Part shown: positions 1 to 8,340 of the stretch, one piece after another
Numbering within the stretch: the stretch's first letter is position 1
How the letters are laid out: every line of letters starts with the position of its first letter
From: Phytohabitans suffuscus
Lineage (GTDB): Bacteria; Actinomycetota; Actinomycetes; Mycobacteriales; Micromonosporaceae
Assembly: GCF_011764565.1 (NCBI RefSeq)
Contig: NZ_AP022871.1
Span: 2,600,320 to 2,664,319, forward strand
DNA: 64,000 bases
Direction of reading: 5' to 3'
The notes under the pieces: model-generated
What the model was told of the DNA's origin: nothing
The model's input: only the letters and a program-made list of their open reading frames with translations
Databases searched by the model: none
Position numbers and translations under genes: made by a program

Positions 1-669
1 GACACGCTCGCCCAGGGCCTCACCGGGATCATCACCCAGCTCCAGGCCGCCGACCAGGTGCGCGAGCAGCCGGAGCGGTGGCAGCTGCACATGGACAAGG
101 TGAAGTCCCTCGCCCGCGACAGCCTCGCCGCCGCCCGCCGGTCGGTCGCCGCGCTCGGCCCGCCCGAGCTGGACGACGCCCGGCTGCCCGACGCGATCGC
201 GAAGCTCGCCGCCGACTGGTCGCAGACCTCGGGCATACCCGCGCAGGTCGAGACGGACGGCGACGCGCGGCCGCTGCTCGCCGGCATCGAGATCACGCTC
301 TTCCGGATGGCCCAGGAGGCGCTCGCCAACGTGGCCAAGCACTCCGGCGCCACCCGGGTCGCGGTCACACTGTCCTACTTGGACGATGTGGTGCTGCTGG
401 ACGTGCGGGACGACGGCACCGGCTTCCCGCTCCCGACCGCACGCGGGGCGTCCGAGCCCGCGGCGGCGCGCGGTGGGTCCGAGCCCTCGACCGCGCACGG
501 TGGGTCCGAGCCCGCGGCGGTGAGCGGCGGGTTCGGGCTGCGCGCCATCCGGCAGCGGCTTGAGCTGGTGGGCGGCACCCTCGCGATCGAGAGCGCATAC
601 GGCGAGGGGACCGCGCTCAACGCGAGCGTCCCCGCCCTCACCGCGGCGACCGCGGTGGAGGCCGCGTGA
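1..669 (+). CDS. Sensor histidine kinase, NarL/DesK type, 5' end missing
   Basis: The frame is open from base 1, so the N-terminus, including the phospho-accepting histidine, lies outside the window. The visible protein starts at the DTLAQGL segment that follows this histidine in HisKA_3 kinases, continues with the dimerisation helices, and ends with the ATP-binding domain: N box AQEALANVAKHS, G1 box DDGTGF, G2 box GFGLRAIRQR. Between G1 and G2 there is an extra insert of three 9-residue repeats (see 445-525). The stop overlaps the start of the response regulator by 4 bp (GTGA), so the two form a translationally coupled two-component pair. The signal sensed cannot be inferred because the input domain is missing. 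Confidence 0.93.
   Translation, partial: DTLAQGLTGIITQLQAADQVREQPERWQLHMDKVKSLARDSLAAARRSVAALGPPELDDARLPDAIAKLAADWSQTSGIPAQVETDGDARPLLAGIEITLFRMAQEALANVAKHSGATRVAVTLSYLDDVVLLDVRDDGTGFPLPTARGASEPAAARGGSEPSTAHGGSEPAAVSGGFGLRAIRQRLELVGGTLAIESAYGEGTALNASVPALTAATAVEAA
445..525 (+). repeat. Three in-frame 27-bp repeats in the kinase ATP lid
   Basis: Three consecutive 27-bp units encode GASEPAAAR, GGSEPSTAH and GGSEPAAVS. They lie between the G1 and G2 boxes of the kinase, that is, in the flexible ATP lid. The unit is a multiple of three, so copy number can change without breaking the frame. Confidence 0.85.
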
Positions 670-1286
670 TCCGGCTGCTGATCGTCGACGACCACCCGAT
701 CGTGCGCGACGGGCTGCGCGGCGCCTTCACCGGACACGCCGACTTCGAGGTGGTGGGCGAGGCGGGCAACGGCGCGGACGCGGTCGCCCGTGCCGAGGTG
801 CTCCGCCCCGACGTCGTGCTCATGGACCTGCGCATGCCGGGCGTGGACGGTGTGGCGGCGACCCAGCGGCTGCGGGAGCGGCTGCCGGAGGTGCGCGTGC
901 TCGTGCTGACCACGTTCGACACCGACAGCGATGTGCTGCCGGCGATCGAGGCGGGCGCCACCGGATACCTGCTGAAGGACGCGCCGGTCGAGGAGCTGCT
1001 GCGCGCCGTCCGCGCCGCCGCCCGGGGCGAAGCCGTACTGGCACCCTCGGTCGCCGGGCGGCTGATGGGCCGGGTGCGCCAGCCGGCTCGGGGCGCGCTG
1101 AGCCAGCGGGAGCTGCAGGTGCTCAAGCTCGTCGCGGACGGCGCGACCAACCGCGAGGCGGCCGCGAAGCTCTTCATCAGCGAGGCGAGCATCAAGACCC
1201 ACCTGCTGCGGATCTACGACAAGCTCGGCGTACGCGACCGCGCCGCCGCCGTGGGCGAGGCCTTTCGCCGCGGCCTCTTCAGCTGA
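666..1286 (+). CDS. Response regulator, NarL/FixJ family
   Basis: This 206-residue protein has a receiver domain (about residues 1-120) with the acidic pocket in IVDDHP, the phospho-accepting Asp in DVVLMDLRMPG and the conserved Lys in GYLLKD. A LuxR-type helix-turn-helix follows (about 140-200; LSQRELQVLKLVADGATN, then ASIKTHLLRIYDKLGV). The GTG start overlaps the kinase stop, so the two are co-translated. It should act as a DNA-binding regulator controlled by the partner kinase. The target genes cannot be seen here. The last codons and stop lie inside the first copy of a 24-bp direct repeat. Confidence 0.95.
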   Translation: MIRLLIVDDHPIVRDGLRGAFTGHADFEVVGEAGNGADAVARAEVLRPDVVLMDLRMPGVDGVAATQRLRERLPEVRVLVLTTFDTDSDVLPAIEAGATGYLLKDAPVEELLRAVRAAARGEAVLAPSVAGRLMGRVRQPARGALSQRELQVLKLVADGATNREAAAKLFISEASIKTHLLRIYDKLGVRDRAAAVGEAFRRGLFS

Positions 1287-1325
1287 CCGTCCTCGCTCGC
1301 GTTCAGCTGACCGTCCTCGCTCGCG
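1278..1325 (+). repeat. Perfect 24-bp tandem duplication at the regulator stop codon
   Basis: The 24-bp unit starting TTCAGCTGACCG occurs twice back to back at 1278-1301 and 1302-1325. The first copy contains the final codons and the TGA of the response regulator; the second is non-coding. It appears to be a recent duplication. Confidence 0.85.
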
Positions 1326-1455
1326 CTTTCCGGGCCGCATCGGCGGTTCACCTGCGTTAGGGCGTCTGGGTCGCGCGCATGCGGCCGGGCGGCCCTGCCC
1401 GGCGCCGCGGCGGACGCGGTGGCCGCCTCGCTGTGCGGGGCGCGCGGCGAGGCGG

Positions 1456-2106
1456 CTAACCGTTGCCGCCCCGGACCGGCGGCAGCACGGGCACGCCGGG
1501 GCCGCGGAGGCGCGGAAGCGCGGCCGCGACCCGGCCGGTGAGCAGCAGCAACAGGGCGTCGACAGGCCCCTCGACCGCGACGCCGGCCCCGGCCGACCAG
1601 TCGACGTCGGTCGCGACGAGGCGCACGCCGCGCAGCCGGCGGCGGGCCCAGAACGGCCAGCCCATCGACCACACGCGCGCCGCGCCGGCCCGGGCGGCGG
1701 CCGGTGGCATCTGGTGCGGGCGGCGAAGCGGGATCGCGAGGTCCTGCCCGTGCACGAGGATGTCGAAGAGGATGTTGCGGTAGTTGGTGACCACGGGCAG
1801 CCGCCGCGACGAGGCGTGCTCGCGAAGCTCGGCCACCAGCCGGTCGGTGGGCCGGCTCTCCGCGTGCCGCACCGCGAGGTCGTGGTTGAGCCGGTGGAAG
1901 CGGCCGCCGGCGCGCAGCCACTCCACGGTCATCGTGCGGACGCTCATCACCTGCGGCGCCATCGCGATGTGTGCGGCGACATCGCGGACCCGCCAGCCCG
2001 CGCAGAGCGACGGCGTCTTCCACTCCCCCGCGGACAGGCCCTCCAGCAGATCGGCGAGCGCCCGCCGCTGCCCGGTGATGACCTGCCAGCTCTCCTCGCT
2101 GTCCAT
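1456..2106 (-). CDS. Maleylpyruvate isomerase family mycothiol-dependent enzyme (DinB-like fold)
   Basis: The 216-residue protein begins with the MDMPI_N/DinB-like helical bundle signature, including LSAGEWKTPSLCAGWRVRDVAAH and a conserved histidine at AAHIA that in this fold contributes to a metal site. Family members use mycothiol or related thiols, but most have no proven substrate and none can be assigned here. An ATG start is preceded by GGAGG at a good distance. It is divergent from the MarR-family gene at 2193 across an 86-bp gap with an operator-like palindrome, so the MarR protein probably controls both genes. Confidence 0.85.
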   Translation of the reverse strand: MDSEESWQVITGQRRALADLLEGLSAGEWKTPSLCAGWRVRDVAAHIAMAPQVMSVRTMTVEWLRAGGRFHRLNHDLAVRHAESRPTDRLVAELREHASSRRLPVVTNYRNILFDILVHGQDLAIPLRRPHQMPPAAARAGAARVWSMGWPFWARRRLRGVRLVATDVDWSAGAGVAVEGPVDALLLLLTGRVAAALPRLRGPGVPVLPPVRGGNG

Positions 2107-2140
2107 GACGATCCTCCAGCGCGAGAGATTTGGTAAGCTT

Positions 2141-2171
2141 CTCTGACTACTTTAATCAGAGGCTCTGACTA
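2141..2171. promoter_or_regulatory. Probable MarR operator between divergent genes
   Basis: A palindrome CTCTGA-N9-TCAGAG occupies 2141-2161, and CTCTGACTA recurs as a direct repeat at 2163-2171. The site lies in an AT-richer stretch between the divergent isomerase-like gene and the MarR gene, where MarR proteins usually bind to repress themselves and the neighbour. The binding role is inferred from position and symmetry only. Confidence 0.55.
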
Positions 2172-2192
2172 TCTGTCAAGGAGGCCCAGCCG

Positions 2193-2630
2193 GTGGCCGA
2201 GGCGCCGCTCAACGTCGGCCTGCTGCTCCACATCCCCTACCGGGCCATGGAGTCCCGCGTCTTCCAGGCCCTGGCCGCCGCCGGGTTCGACGACTTCACG
2301 CCGGCCCAGGCACGCGTCTTCCAGCGCATCGGGCCGGAGGGCAGCCGCCTCACCGACCTGGCGGAGCAGGCGCAGATCACCAAGCAGTCCGCGGGCTTTC
2401 TCGTCGACCAGCTTGAGCGCGCGGGCTACGTCGAGCGCGTGCCCGATCCCACCGACGCCCGCGCCCGCCTCGTCCGGGTCGCCGAGCGCGGCGCCAAGGC
2501 GATCCCGCTGGCCGCCGCCGTGGTCGCCGAGGTGGAGGCGGAGTGGGCCAGGCATCTCGGCGAGCGGCGGATGAGCCAGCTGCGCGGCATCCTCACCCAG
2601 CTCCGCGAGATCACCGATCCGTGGCAGTGA
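2193..2630 (+). CDS. MarR family transcriptional regulator
   Basis: This 145-residue protein has the MarR winged-helix layout: an N-terminal dimerisation helix, then LTDLAEQAQITKQSAGFLVD as the recognition region, then the wing with DPTDARARLVRV (the DxR motif of the family) and C-terminal dimerisation helices. The GTG start is supported by AAGGAGG at 2178-2184, 8 bases upstream. It is divergent from the mycothiol-dependent isomerase-like gene and likely represses both through the palindrome at 2141-2161. The ligand is unknown. Confidence 0.93.
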   Translation: MAEAPLNVGLLLHIPYRAMESRVFQALAAAGFDDFTPAQARVFQRIGPEGSRLTDLAEQAQITKQSAGFLVDQLERAGYVERVPDPTDARARLVRVAERGAKAIPLAAAVVAEVEAEWARHLGERRMSQLRGILTQLREITDPWQ

Positions 2631-3060
2631 GCCTCCCGCTCGGCCACGAGCGAGCGAGGCCCTGACCGACGCCCAGAGGACAGAGGCCACATTCGCTGAT
2701 CGCTAGCTAATGCCGGCAATTCAGCCCTTTTCGCGCCCCACGATACCGGATATCCACCGTTCGGTGGACGGCCGGATGGCATGAGCGAAATGAACCGCCT
2801 CATCTCATCCACCCCGAGGTAGTCCGAATGGATGAGGTCCCGGCGGGGTGCACGCTCAGGGCTGTCGGCAATTTGACATGCGAGGGCGCTGCGTACAAGA
2901 CCATTGACACCTAGTCAAGATTTGCTGGCACAAAGTAGCGGCTGCTTCACTCTGCATAGCGATCCCACCGCCTTCCGGCGCTTTCCGATAAAGCGCGAAT
3001 CCGCTTCCCGTTTGCAATTCGGAATGCGGTGGGCCTTGCCCGAAAAGGGGAGGAGAACCA
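2631..3060. other. 430-bp intergenic region with two inverted repeats
   Basis: No convincing gene is seen. A perfect palindrome TCCACCGTTCGGTGGA lies at 2753-2768. A second inverted repeat pairs CCTCATC (2798-2804) with GATGAGG (2831-2837). Either could be an operator or the loop of a leader RNA. The stretch is AT-richer than the flanking genes. A strong ribosome-binding sequence (GGGAGGAG) sits just before 3061, so the promoter of the VWA gene must be in this region. Confidence 0.5.
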
Positions 3061-4926
3061 ATGCGCGTGCGTAGCCGCCGCCAGAGGAGATTCATGGCCA
3101 CCCTGCTGGCCGGGTGCCTGGCCAGCTCCGGCTGGGCCCTGGTTCCGACCGGAGCCGCGGCCGATCCCGGGGTGGAACCGTCCGACGTGACGCTCACACT
3201 CGGCCCCGGGCAATCGGCCGACGTCAACAAGGTGGTCCACACCCCGCCCATTCCGCCGAATCCCGACCTGGTGTTCATCGCCGACACCACGGGCAGCATG
3301 GGCGGCGCCATCGCGAATGTCCGGACCAATGCCGCCGCGATCCTCGGCGAGGTCAGCGATGCGCAGCCGACGGCACAGTTCGCGGTCGCGGAGTACAAGG
3401 ATTTCACCGACTCCTCCCCGTTCCGGGTCAACCAGGGCCTGACCGGCGACGACGCGTCGGTACAGACGGGCATCAACCAGTGGAGCGCCTCCGGCGGAGG
3501 CGACTTCCCGGAGGCCGTCCTCAACGCGCTGTACGAGGTGGCGACAGGTGCGGTGGCGTTCCGTCCGGACAGCACCCGGATCGCGGTGATCTTCGGTGAC
3601 GCGCCGTCGCACGACCCGAGCGGCGGCCACTCGCTCGCCGACACCTCGGCCGCGCTCCAGGCGGCGGGCATCCGGCTCGTCGCCGTCGACGTGGGCGCGC
3701 TGGACTTCTCCGGCCAGTTCAGCAACCTCACCGCCGCCACCGGCGGGGTGCTGCTGAGCGGCGTCGCCGGTGACGAGGTCGCCGACGCCATCCTCGCCGG
3801 CATCAAGGCCATCGAGGTCACCGTCACGCCGAAGGTCGTCTCCTGCCCGGCCGGCGTGTCCGTGACGTTCTCCCCCGCCAACCGCACGGTCACCAGCGGC
3901 GAGGACGCCACGTTCACCGAGCACGTCACGCTCGCCGGCAGCGTGCCGGCCGGCACCCACGAGTGCACAGTGGACTTCCAGATCGACGGCGAGAGCCGCG
4001 GCTTCGTCCAGAAGCTCACCGTCAACGTACCCGGACTGAAGATCGACGACGTCGAGGTCCCGGAGACGGGCGGGCAGGCGGTCTTCACCGTCACCCGCAC
4101 CGGCCCCACCACCAACCCGGTGACCGTGAAGTACGCGACCGCGAACGGCTCGGCGACGGCGCCGGGCGACTACACGGCCGTGAACGGCACGCTCACGTTC
4201 GCCGCGGGCGAGACGACGAAGCCCGTGCCCGTACCGATCATCGATGACACCGTGGGCGAGCCGGACGAGACGTTCACGGTCAACCTCTCCGCGCCCAGCG
4301 GCGCCGCCATCGTCGACGGCACCGGCCAGGGCAGGATCATCGACAACGAGCGGGAGGGCACATTCTCCTGCCAGGCGACCGCGGTGAAGATCGCCGGCCT
4401 GAAGGTGGCCCAGGCCAACCCGGCCGACGTGCCGTGTGCCGACGACGTCGAGACGGTCGCGCAGTCGACCCTGAACGCCGGCCTCATCAAGGTGCAGACC
4501 AGCCTGCTGGAGGCCCGCACCGACCAGACGCCGGACGACCTGAGCAGCGCACCACCCGCGGCGGGTGACAGCGGCTCGGCCAAGGCCGTGATCGAGTCCA
4601 CGAAGATCATCGCCCCCGGGCTGACGATCGAGCTGGGCGTCGTCAAGTCGTCGGCCTCGGCGACCTGCGTCAGCGCGCCGGGCGGCCTGACGTCCAAGCT
4701 CGCCGGCGCCTCGTCCATCGCCAGCCTGAAGATCAACGGCCTGCCCGTGACCGTGGGCAGCGCGCCGCTGACCATCCCACTGGTGGTGGGCTCGCTCCAG
4801 CTCAACAGCACCCAGGTGAGCGGCGACACCGTGATCCAGCGGGCCGTCTTCCTGGACACGCTGCTGACCGACGTGGTCCTCGCCGAATCGAAGGCCAATG
4901 TGGAGGGTCGACCCTGCGTGGTCTGA
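3061..4926 (+). CDS. Secreted VWA / Calx-beta / choice-of-anchor P protein
   Basis: The 621-residue protein starts with a Sec-type signal peptide (basic MRVRSRRQRR, hydrophobic core, cleavage near GAAAD). Next is a von Willebrand A or integrin-beta-like domain (about residues 55-260) with the metal-site motif DTTGSMGG. A Calx-beta domain follows (about 320-430; DYTAVNGTLTFAAGE, then DDTVGEPDETF). The last 180 residues resemble the actinobacterial choice-of-anchor P region, with paired cysteines. No LPxTG motif or C-terminal membrane helix is seen, so it is probably exported and held at the surface or released. A role in adhesion is inferred from the domains only. The ATG follows a clear GGAGGAG sequence. 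Confidence 0.85.
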   Translation: MRVRSRRQRRFMATLLAGCLASSGWALVPTGAAADPGVEPSDVTLTLGPGQSADVNKVVHTPPIPPNPDLVFIADTTGSMGGAIANVRTNAAAILGEVSDAQPTAQFAVAEYKDFTDSSPFRVNQGLTGDDASVQTGINQWSASGGGDFPEAVLNALYEVATGAVAFRPDSTRIAVIFGDAPSHDPSGGHSLADTSAALQAAGIRLVAVDVGALDFSGQFSNLTAATGGVLLSGVAGDEVADAILAGIKAIEVTVTPKVVSCPAGVSVTFSPANRTVTSGEDATFTEHVTLAGSVPAGTHECTVDFQIDGESRGFVQKLTVNVPGLKIDDVEVPETGGQAVFTVTRTGPTTNPVTVKYATANGSATAPGDYTAVNGTLTFAAGETTKPVPVPIIDDTVGEPDETFTVNLSAPSGAAIVDGTGQGRIIDNEREGTFSCQATAVKIAGLKVAQANPADVPCADDVETVAQSTLNAGLIKVQTSLLEARTDQTPDDLSSAPPAAGDSGSAKAVIESTKIIAPGLTIELGVVKSSASATCVSAPGGLTSKLAGASSIASLKINGLPVTVGSAPLTIPLVVGSLQLNSTQVSGDTVIQRAVFLDTLLTDVVLAESKANVEGRPCVV

Positions 4927-4942
4927 CCCGAAGCGCTGAATT

Positions 4943-4977
4943 GCGCGGCCTCGGGGACTCTGGCTCCGGGGCCGCGC
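4943..4977 (+). terminator. Hairpin after the VWA gene
   Basis: GCGCGGCC (4943-4950) pairs with GGCCGCGC (4970-4977), giving an 8-bp GC stem 16 bp past the stop. There is no T tract, as is common in actinomycetes. Part of this sequence (from about 4951) is echoed at 5726-5764, at the end of the opposing hydrolase gene. Confidence 0.5.
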
Positions 4978-5057
4978 CTCAGCACGCGGCGCGCCCCGGA
5001 CGATCTATGGAGCTTTCGCGGTCACGGTTGAGCGGATGGCGAGGCGGCCGGGGTAGC

Positions 5058-5712
5058 GCGTGCGGCGGTGTCGCCGCCGAGTCGCCTGGTTTGCCGTCGT
5101 TGGTCAGCTGATCGTGGACGGTGGTTCCCGGTCTGTCCTCATTGGACCGCCGAGGTCCGCGATCACCCTGACGAGGAGAACAAACCAGGCGAGTTCGGCG
5201 CCGCCGCCACCCCTGCCCTCGAACCCGCGGCTCCCGGTTACAGATCGTGGTATAGAACTGCCCCCAGAGGGGCGGATCCATACCACGATCCACCGAACCG
5301 ACGCCCAGTCGCCACCTTGGGCGGACAGGCCAGCGGAAGCATAGAGGCCACTGTGGACAAACCTGGGCCCTGACCCCGAAAGGTCTCTGTTCCAGGGTTG
5401 CCGTGGTCGGGCGATGCCCGGTTGTCCTTTTTGGAGATTCGGGCTACCGCGACGTCCGCGGTGGTCCGGACCGTTGCTCCCGCGGTCTCGCCCTTCGCGT
5501 GACACGACCCGACCCCGCCCTTCAGGCGGCAGGTCACGGTCGATCGCGGCCCGCGTGGGCCGGGCCTGTTGTCGATCAGGGACTTCATGGTGGGACACGC
5601 CGGCCGGCACGCCCACCAAGTCCCTGATCAACCACCGCCGGGTGTGTGCGGCGGAGGGTGAGGCCGCGGGAGCAACGGTCTGGACCGCCGCGGACATCGC
5701 GGTAGCTCAAAA
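5058..5712 (+). repeat. Composite palindromic intergenic element, copy 1
   Basis: This is a non-coding block of about 650 bp that recurs, inverted and diverged, at about 59896-60610. It contains several strong inverted repeats. TCGCCTGGTTTG (5082-5093) pairs with CAAACCAGGCGA (5181-5192). An 11-bp arm at 5243-5253 pairs with 5280-5290. A 43-bp arm (5443-5485) pairs with 5664-5706 with only three mismatches. Inside that last hairpin, 5574-5585 pairs perfectly with 5618-5629. The short open frames across it look like artefacts of symmetry. It lies between two convergent genes. It could be a non-autonomous mobile element or a structured RNA; no transposase is attached. Confidence 0.75.
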
Positions 5713-5754
5713 GCCCTTGATCGCCTGGGGACTCTGGGCTTCCGGGGCCGGGCC

Positions 5755-6972
5755 TCAGCGTGCGGCCAGTCGCGCGCCCAGCCAGCCGAACACGCGCTCG
5801 TCGGTCAGCTGCCGGCCGAGCGGCTGGCAGTGCAGGTTGGCGCCCTCGGCCTTGGTGAAGTCGACCAGTTCGGCACGCTCGCCGAGGAGCTTCGCCAGCC
5901 GCTCCGGCTGCCCGGGCCAGAACTGCTCGTCCTCCGGATTGGTCACCAGCAGCGGCGTGGCGATCCGGCCGAGCGTCTCGCCGTCCAGCGCGTAGGTGCG
6001 CACCTCGCTGAAGAGGTTGAACCAGTCGCCGTGCGAGCCGTACGGGCGGCTGCGGTAGGACAGCGTGCGGCGCAGGCCGGGCAGGAGCGTGGCCACCCGC
6101 ATGTCCCGGTTGAACGCCTCCCGCTCGCCCCGGTCGAGCAGCGCGCGCATCGTGCTGCCCAGCGCGTGCATCCACCGCGTCGAGACGTCCACCACGCCCG
6201 GGTCGGCGACCGCCGCGACGAACCGGTGCTCGTACGCCAGCGCCCGGGGCACCCAGTACCCGCCCTGGCTGATCCCGTACGCCAGCAGGCTTTCACCGTC
6301 GACGTCCGGCCGCGCCACGAGCGTGTCGACGACCGGGGTGAGCACGGCCTCCCAGTCCGGCCGGAATGGCACCGCACGCTCGAAGAGCATCGACTGCTGC
6401 CCCGGCCCGTCGTACACGAACGCGTTCCACCCCCGGGCGAGCGCGCCGGCCGCGCCGTTGCTCCACTGTGCACTGATCGCGGCGTCGCCGCCGTTGGTGA
6501 GCACGAGCGTCGGCCGCGGTACGCCGGTGGCGTCGGGCCGCAGCAGGTAGCCGGGCAGCGTCGTGCCCTCGTAAGGGACATCCACCCGTACGTGCGCACC
6601 GTCGAAGGAGTCGACGAACGCGTCCCAGCACTCGCGGTGCGCGCGAAACGCCTCCAGCAGCCCGGCACCGTCGTCGCCCTCCGCGAAGTCGTCGACCACG
6701 CTGGCCCAGTAGGTGGCCGCCCGCAGGTACGCCAGTCCCGCGCCCCGGGTCTCGCCGCGCGCCCGCTGGCTGTCGGCCGACACCCGGGCACGCTTCGCGG
6801 TCCGCGTCCACTCACGCCGCCAGTCGACCCGCCCCGCCACCCGGTCGATCGTGGCGAGCACCTCGCCGATCTCGCTCGCACCGTGCACCGCCCGCCCCAG
6901 GAGCACGCGCGTCTCGTAGTCCAGGTCCCGGTCACGGAAGAACCCATGAGAAAACGCCCGATTTGCCGACAT
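5755..6972 (-). CDS. Alpha/beta hydrolase, dipeptidyl-peptidase-like
   Basis: The 405-residue protein has an N-terminal helical region (about 1-130) and an alpha/beta-hydrolase core. The nucleophile elbow is GISQGG, a plausible acid lies in NPEDEQFWPG and the catalytic histidine in GANLHCQPLG near the end. The layout resembles family members with an N-terminal cap that cleave esters or small amides; the substrate is unknown. No signal peptide is seen, so it is likely cytoplasmic. The start is ATG in an AT-rich leader without an obvious Shine-Dalgarno, compatible with a leaderless transcript. It is convergent with the VWA gene, separated by the palindromic element. Confidence 0.88.
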   Translation of the reverse strand: MSANRAFSHGFFRDRDLDYETRVLLGRAVHGASEIGEVLATIDRVAGRVDWRREWTRTAKRARVSADSQRARGETRGAGLAYLRAATYWASVVDDFAEGDDGAGLLEAFRAHRECWDAFVDSFDGAHVRVDVPYEGTTLPGYLLRPDATGVPRPTLVLTNGGDAAISAQWSNGAAGALARGWNAFVYDGPGQQSMLFERAVPFRPDWEAVLTPVVDTLVARPDVDGESLLAYGISQGGYWVPRALAYEHRFVAAVADPGVVDVSTRWMHALGSTMRALLDRGEREAFNRDMRVATLLPGLRRTLSYRSRPYGSHGDWFNLFSEVRTYALDGETLGRIATPLLVTNPEDEQFWPGQPERLAKLLGERAELVDFTKAEGANLHCQPLGRQLTDERVFGWLGARLAAR

Positions 6973-7641
6973 TAAACCAATCTAAACCCGCACGTGTACG
7001 CGCGCCGGGCCTTCAGCACTTCACTCGCGGTTGGCCCACTCAGCGATGCAGGTAGTGCGGGTCCGCGTCCCCATCCACGCCATGCAACAACGCCTCGGCC
7101 ACGCCACCATGTACTACACCCACATCATCCCCGACACCCGTCGTACCATCGCCATACGGTCAGGACCATGGGCTACCGGTTTCGACGCCGCCTGGGTTCC
7201 GTTACCGCTGACTGCACCCTGGAGACCGCCGCAGCGATGGCGATGCGGCGGGCCGAAGACGCCGCAGCCGCCCACTATCAGCCGGCGGTGGTGGACCAAC
7301 CGGATCGGCGAGTACCACGGACACGAGCCCTTCGCCACGGACCGGCGGAATCGGCACGTCTCACCGAGTTCGAGCCGCCTGGACTTCCAACCCGGGCCGT
7401 GATCGCACACCTGCCCACACCCGGTGCGCTTGAACTGGCGTGCGGCTAGCCAACGGCACGGCAGTAGCCCGTTGTCGAGGATCCCGCCCAATGGCGGCTG
7501 ACGGGCTCGACCTGCCATGTAGTCACCGCCCACTCCACTCAGTAGCGTTTGGCCATCCTGGACGCAGACCCCGAGGGCTCGAGCCCGCGTTAGGCTTGGC
7601 GGTCTGTGCCGACAGTTTGGTCTGTGCAATGATCCGGGACC
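6973..7641. other. Decayed region with no intact gene
   Basis: Apart from an integrase C-terminal fragment near 7070-7150, no family is recognised in this stretch. Short open frames exist on both strands but lack plausible ribosome-binding sites and family resemblance. The region looks like the worn left edge of the segment carrying the lanthipeptide cluster. Confidence 0.5.
7070..7150 (+). pseudogene. Tyrosine recombinase C-terminal fragment
   Basis: Translation in frame with position 7031 gives HAMQQRLGHATMYYTHIIPD. This matches the end of phage-type integrases: the LGHA helix, then the catalytic tyrosine region Y-x-H-x-x-P. Only this tail remains; the catalytic Arg and His boxes are missing upstream. 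A related tail (GVYTHVLPDAE) lies on the opposite strand at 22913-23005, so the two fragments bracket the lanthipeptide cluster. Confidence 0.6.
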
Positions 7642-7902
7642 GTGGGCTTCAGTTACAAGACGTCGTGGCTGGCCGTACCAGGCGGCAGTACCGAAGATGT
7701 CGCCGACGCTTTAGGGTTGTCCGATCGATCACGGCTTGGCTTCGCGCAAGGTACTGAGCTGGCATACCAGACGGGCGTCTACGTCACGGCGCCTGTCAAT
7801 GGGTGGACTCTAGCTCACGGCGCCCACGACTTGTCGCTGTACCTCGACGCAACCGATCTGCGGTTTCCCGAGCGGTTGTCCGCCTTGAGCCTGCCATGCT
7901 GA
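7642..7902 (+). CDS. Short protein resembling the N-terminus of an actinobacterial hypothetical family
   Basis: The 86-residue frame starts MGFSYKTSWLAVPGGSTEDV and continues with a GVYVTAPVNGWTLAHG segment. This resembles the beginning of a longer actinobacterial family of unknown function that I recall from memory. The expected downstream part is absent, so it is probably a truncated gene rather than a complete one. The GTG start has no strong ribosome-binding site. It lies within the decayed left flank of the cluster. No function is proposed. Confidence 0.4.
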   Translation: MGFSYKTSWLAVPGGSTEDVADALGLSDRSRLGFAQGTELAYQTGVYVTAPVNGWTLAHGAHDLSLYLDATDLRFPERLSALSLPC

Positions 7903-8187
7903 CATCGCGGGTGAGGTCCTCGAAGGCGACTGGAAGCGTGAGAACTCCCATGATCACCTACGCGGCCCCACCCGCCCTGACCGCCTCCACAGAGGCCAAT
8001 CACATCGCATAACCGCAGCTCAAACCACCGCCAGCCGAACACGCAATGGCCCTGGTGTCGCCTTGCGGGGCGTGGCCCTTGTCGCGGGTGAGCCGGACCA
8101 GCTCAGGATCAGGGTCGGCTTCCGCGAGGACGCTCCAGCCCTGCCGATCCGCGTGCATTAGCTGTCCGCCTCACTGCACGCACCGGC

Positions 8188-8340
8188 TCACTGCATGCAC
8201 CGGGGCGTCGGGCACCCCGCGAGCAAAATTCGCTGCTCAGCGCTGGCGGCTGCTGGCACGCTGTTGACAATGACCGCAAGGCCGGCCGCGGCAACGGCGA
8301 CGGCCGCCGCAATCAGCACTCTCCTGGCTCGGGCCGCCAT
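8188..8340 (-). CDS. 50-residue secreted peptide precursor next to the lanthipeptide genes
   Basis: The frame encodes a textbook signal peptide: basic MAARARRVLI, an alanine/valine-rich core, and a cleavage-like AAASA. Predicted cleavage there leaves about 16 residues, EQRILLAGCPTPRCMQ, with two cysteines. An AGAGAGG ribosome-binding sequence precedes the ATG. About 155 bp upstream is a promoter with the same layout as the one before the lanthipeptide precursor gene (8496-8539). It is therefore likely co-regulated with the cluster and may be a second exported product, an immunity factor or a signal. I know no family for it. No FxLD leader box is present, so it is not an obvious LanB substrate. 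Confidence 0.6.
   Translation of the reverse strand: MAARARRVLIAAAVAVAAAGLAVIVNSVPAAASAEQRILLAGCPTPRCMQ

Noticed and set aside
375..1340. Long minus-strand frame opposite the two-component genes
   Set aside because: It is a mirror of the coding frames in GC-rich DNA. Both plus-strand proteins have complete domain signatures.
5104..5697. Short open frames in the palindromic element as a gene family
   Set aside because: The frames arise on both strands because of the inverted symmetry. They differ between copies by frame and length and lack ribosome-binding sites.
7568..7596. Possible tRNA T-arm-like remnant (GAGGGCTCGAGCCC) as a second att site
   Set aside because: It is a short palindrome that does not align convincingly with the 3' end of the tRNA-Ala at 23353.
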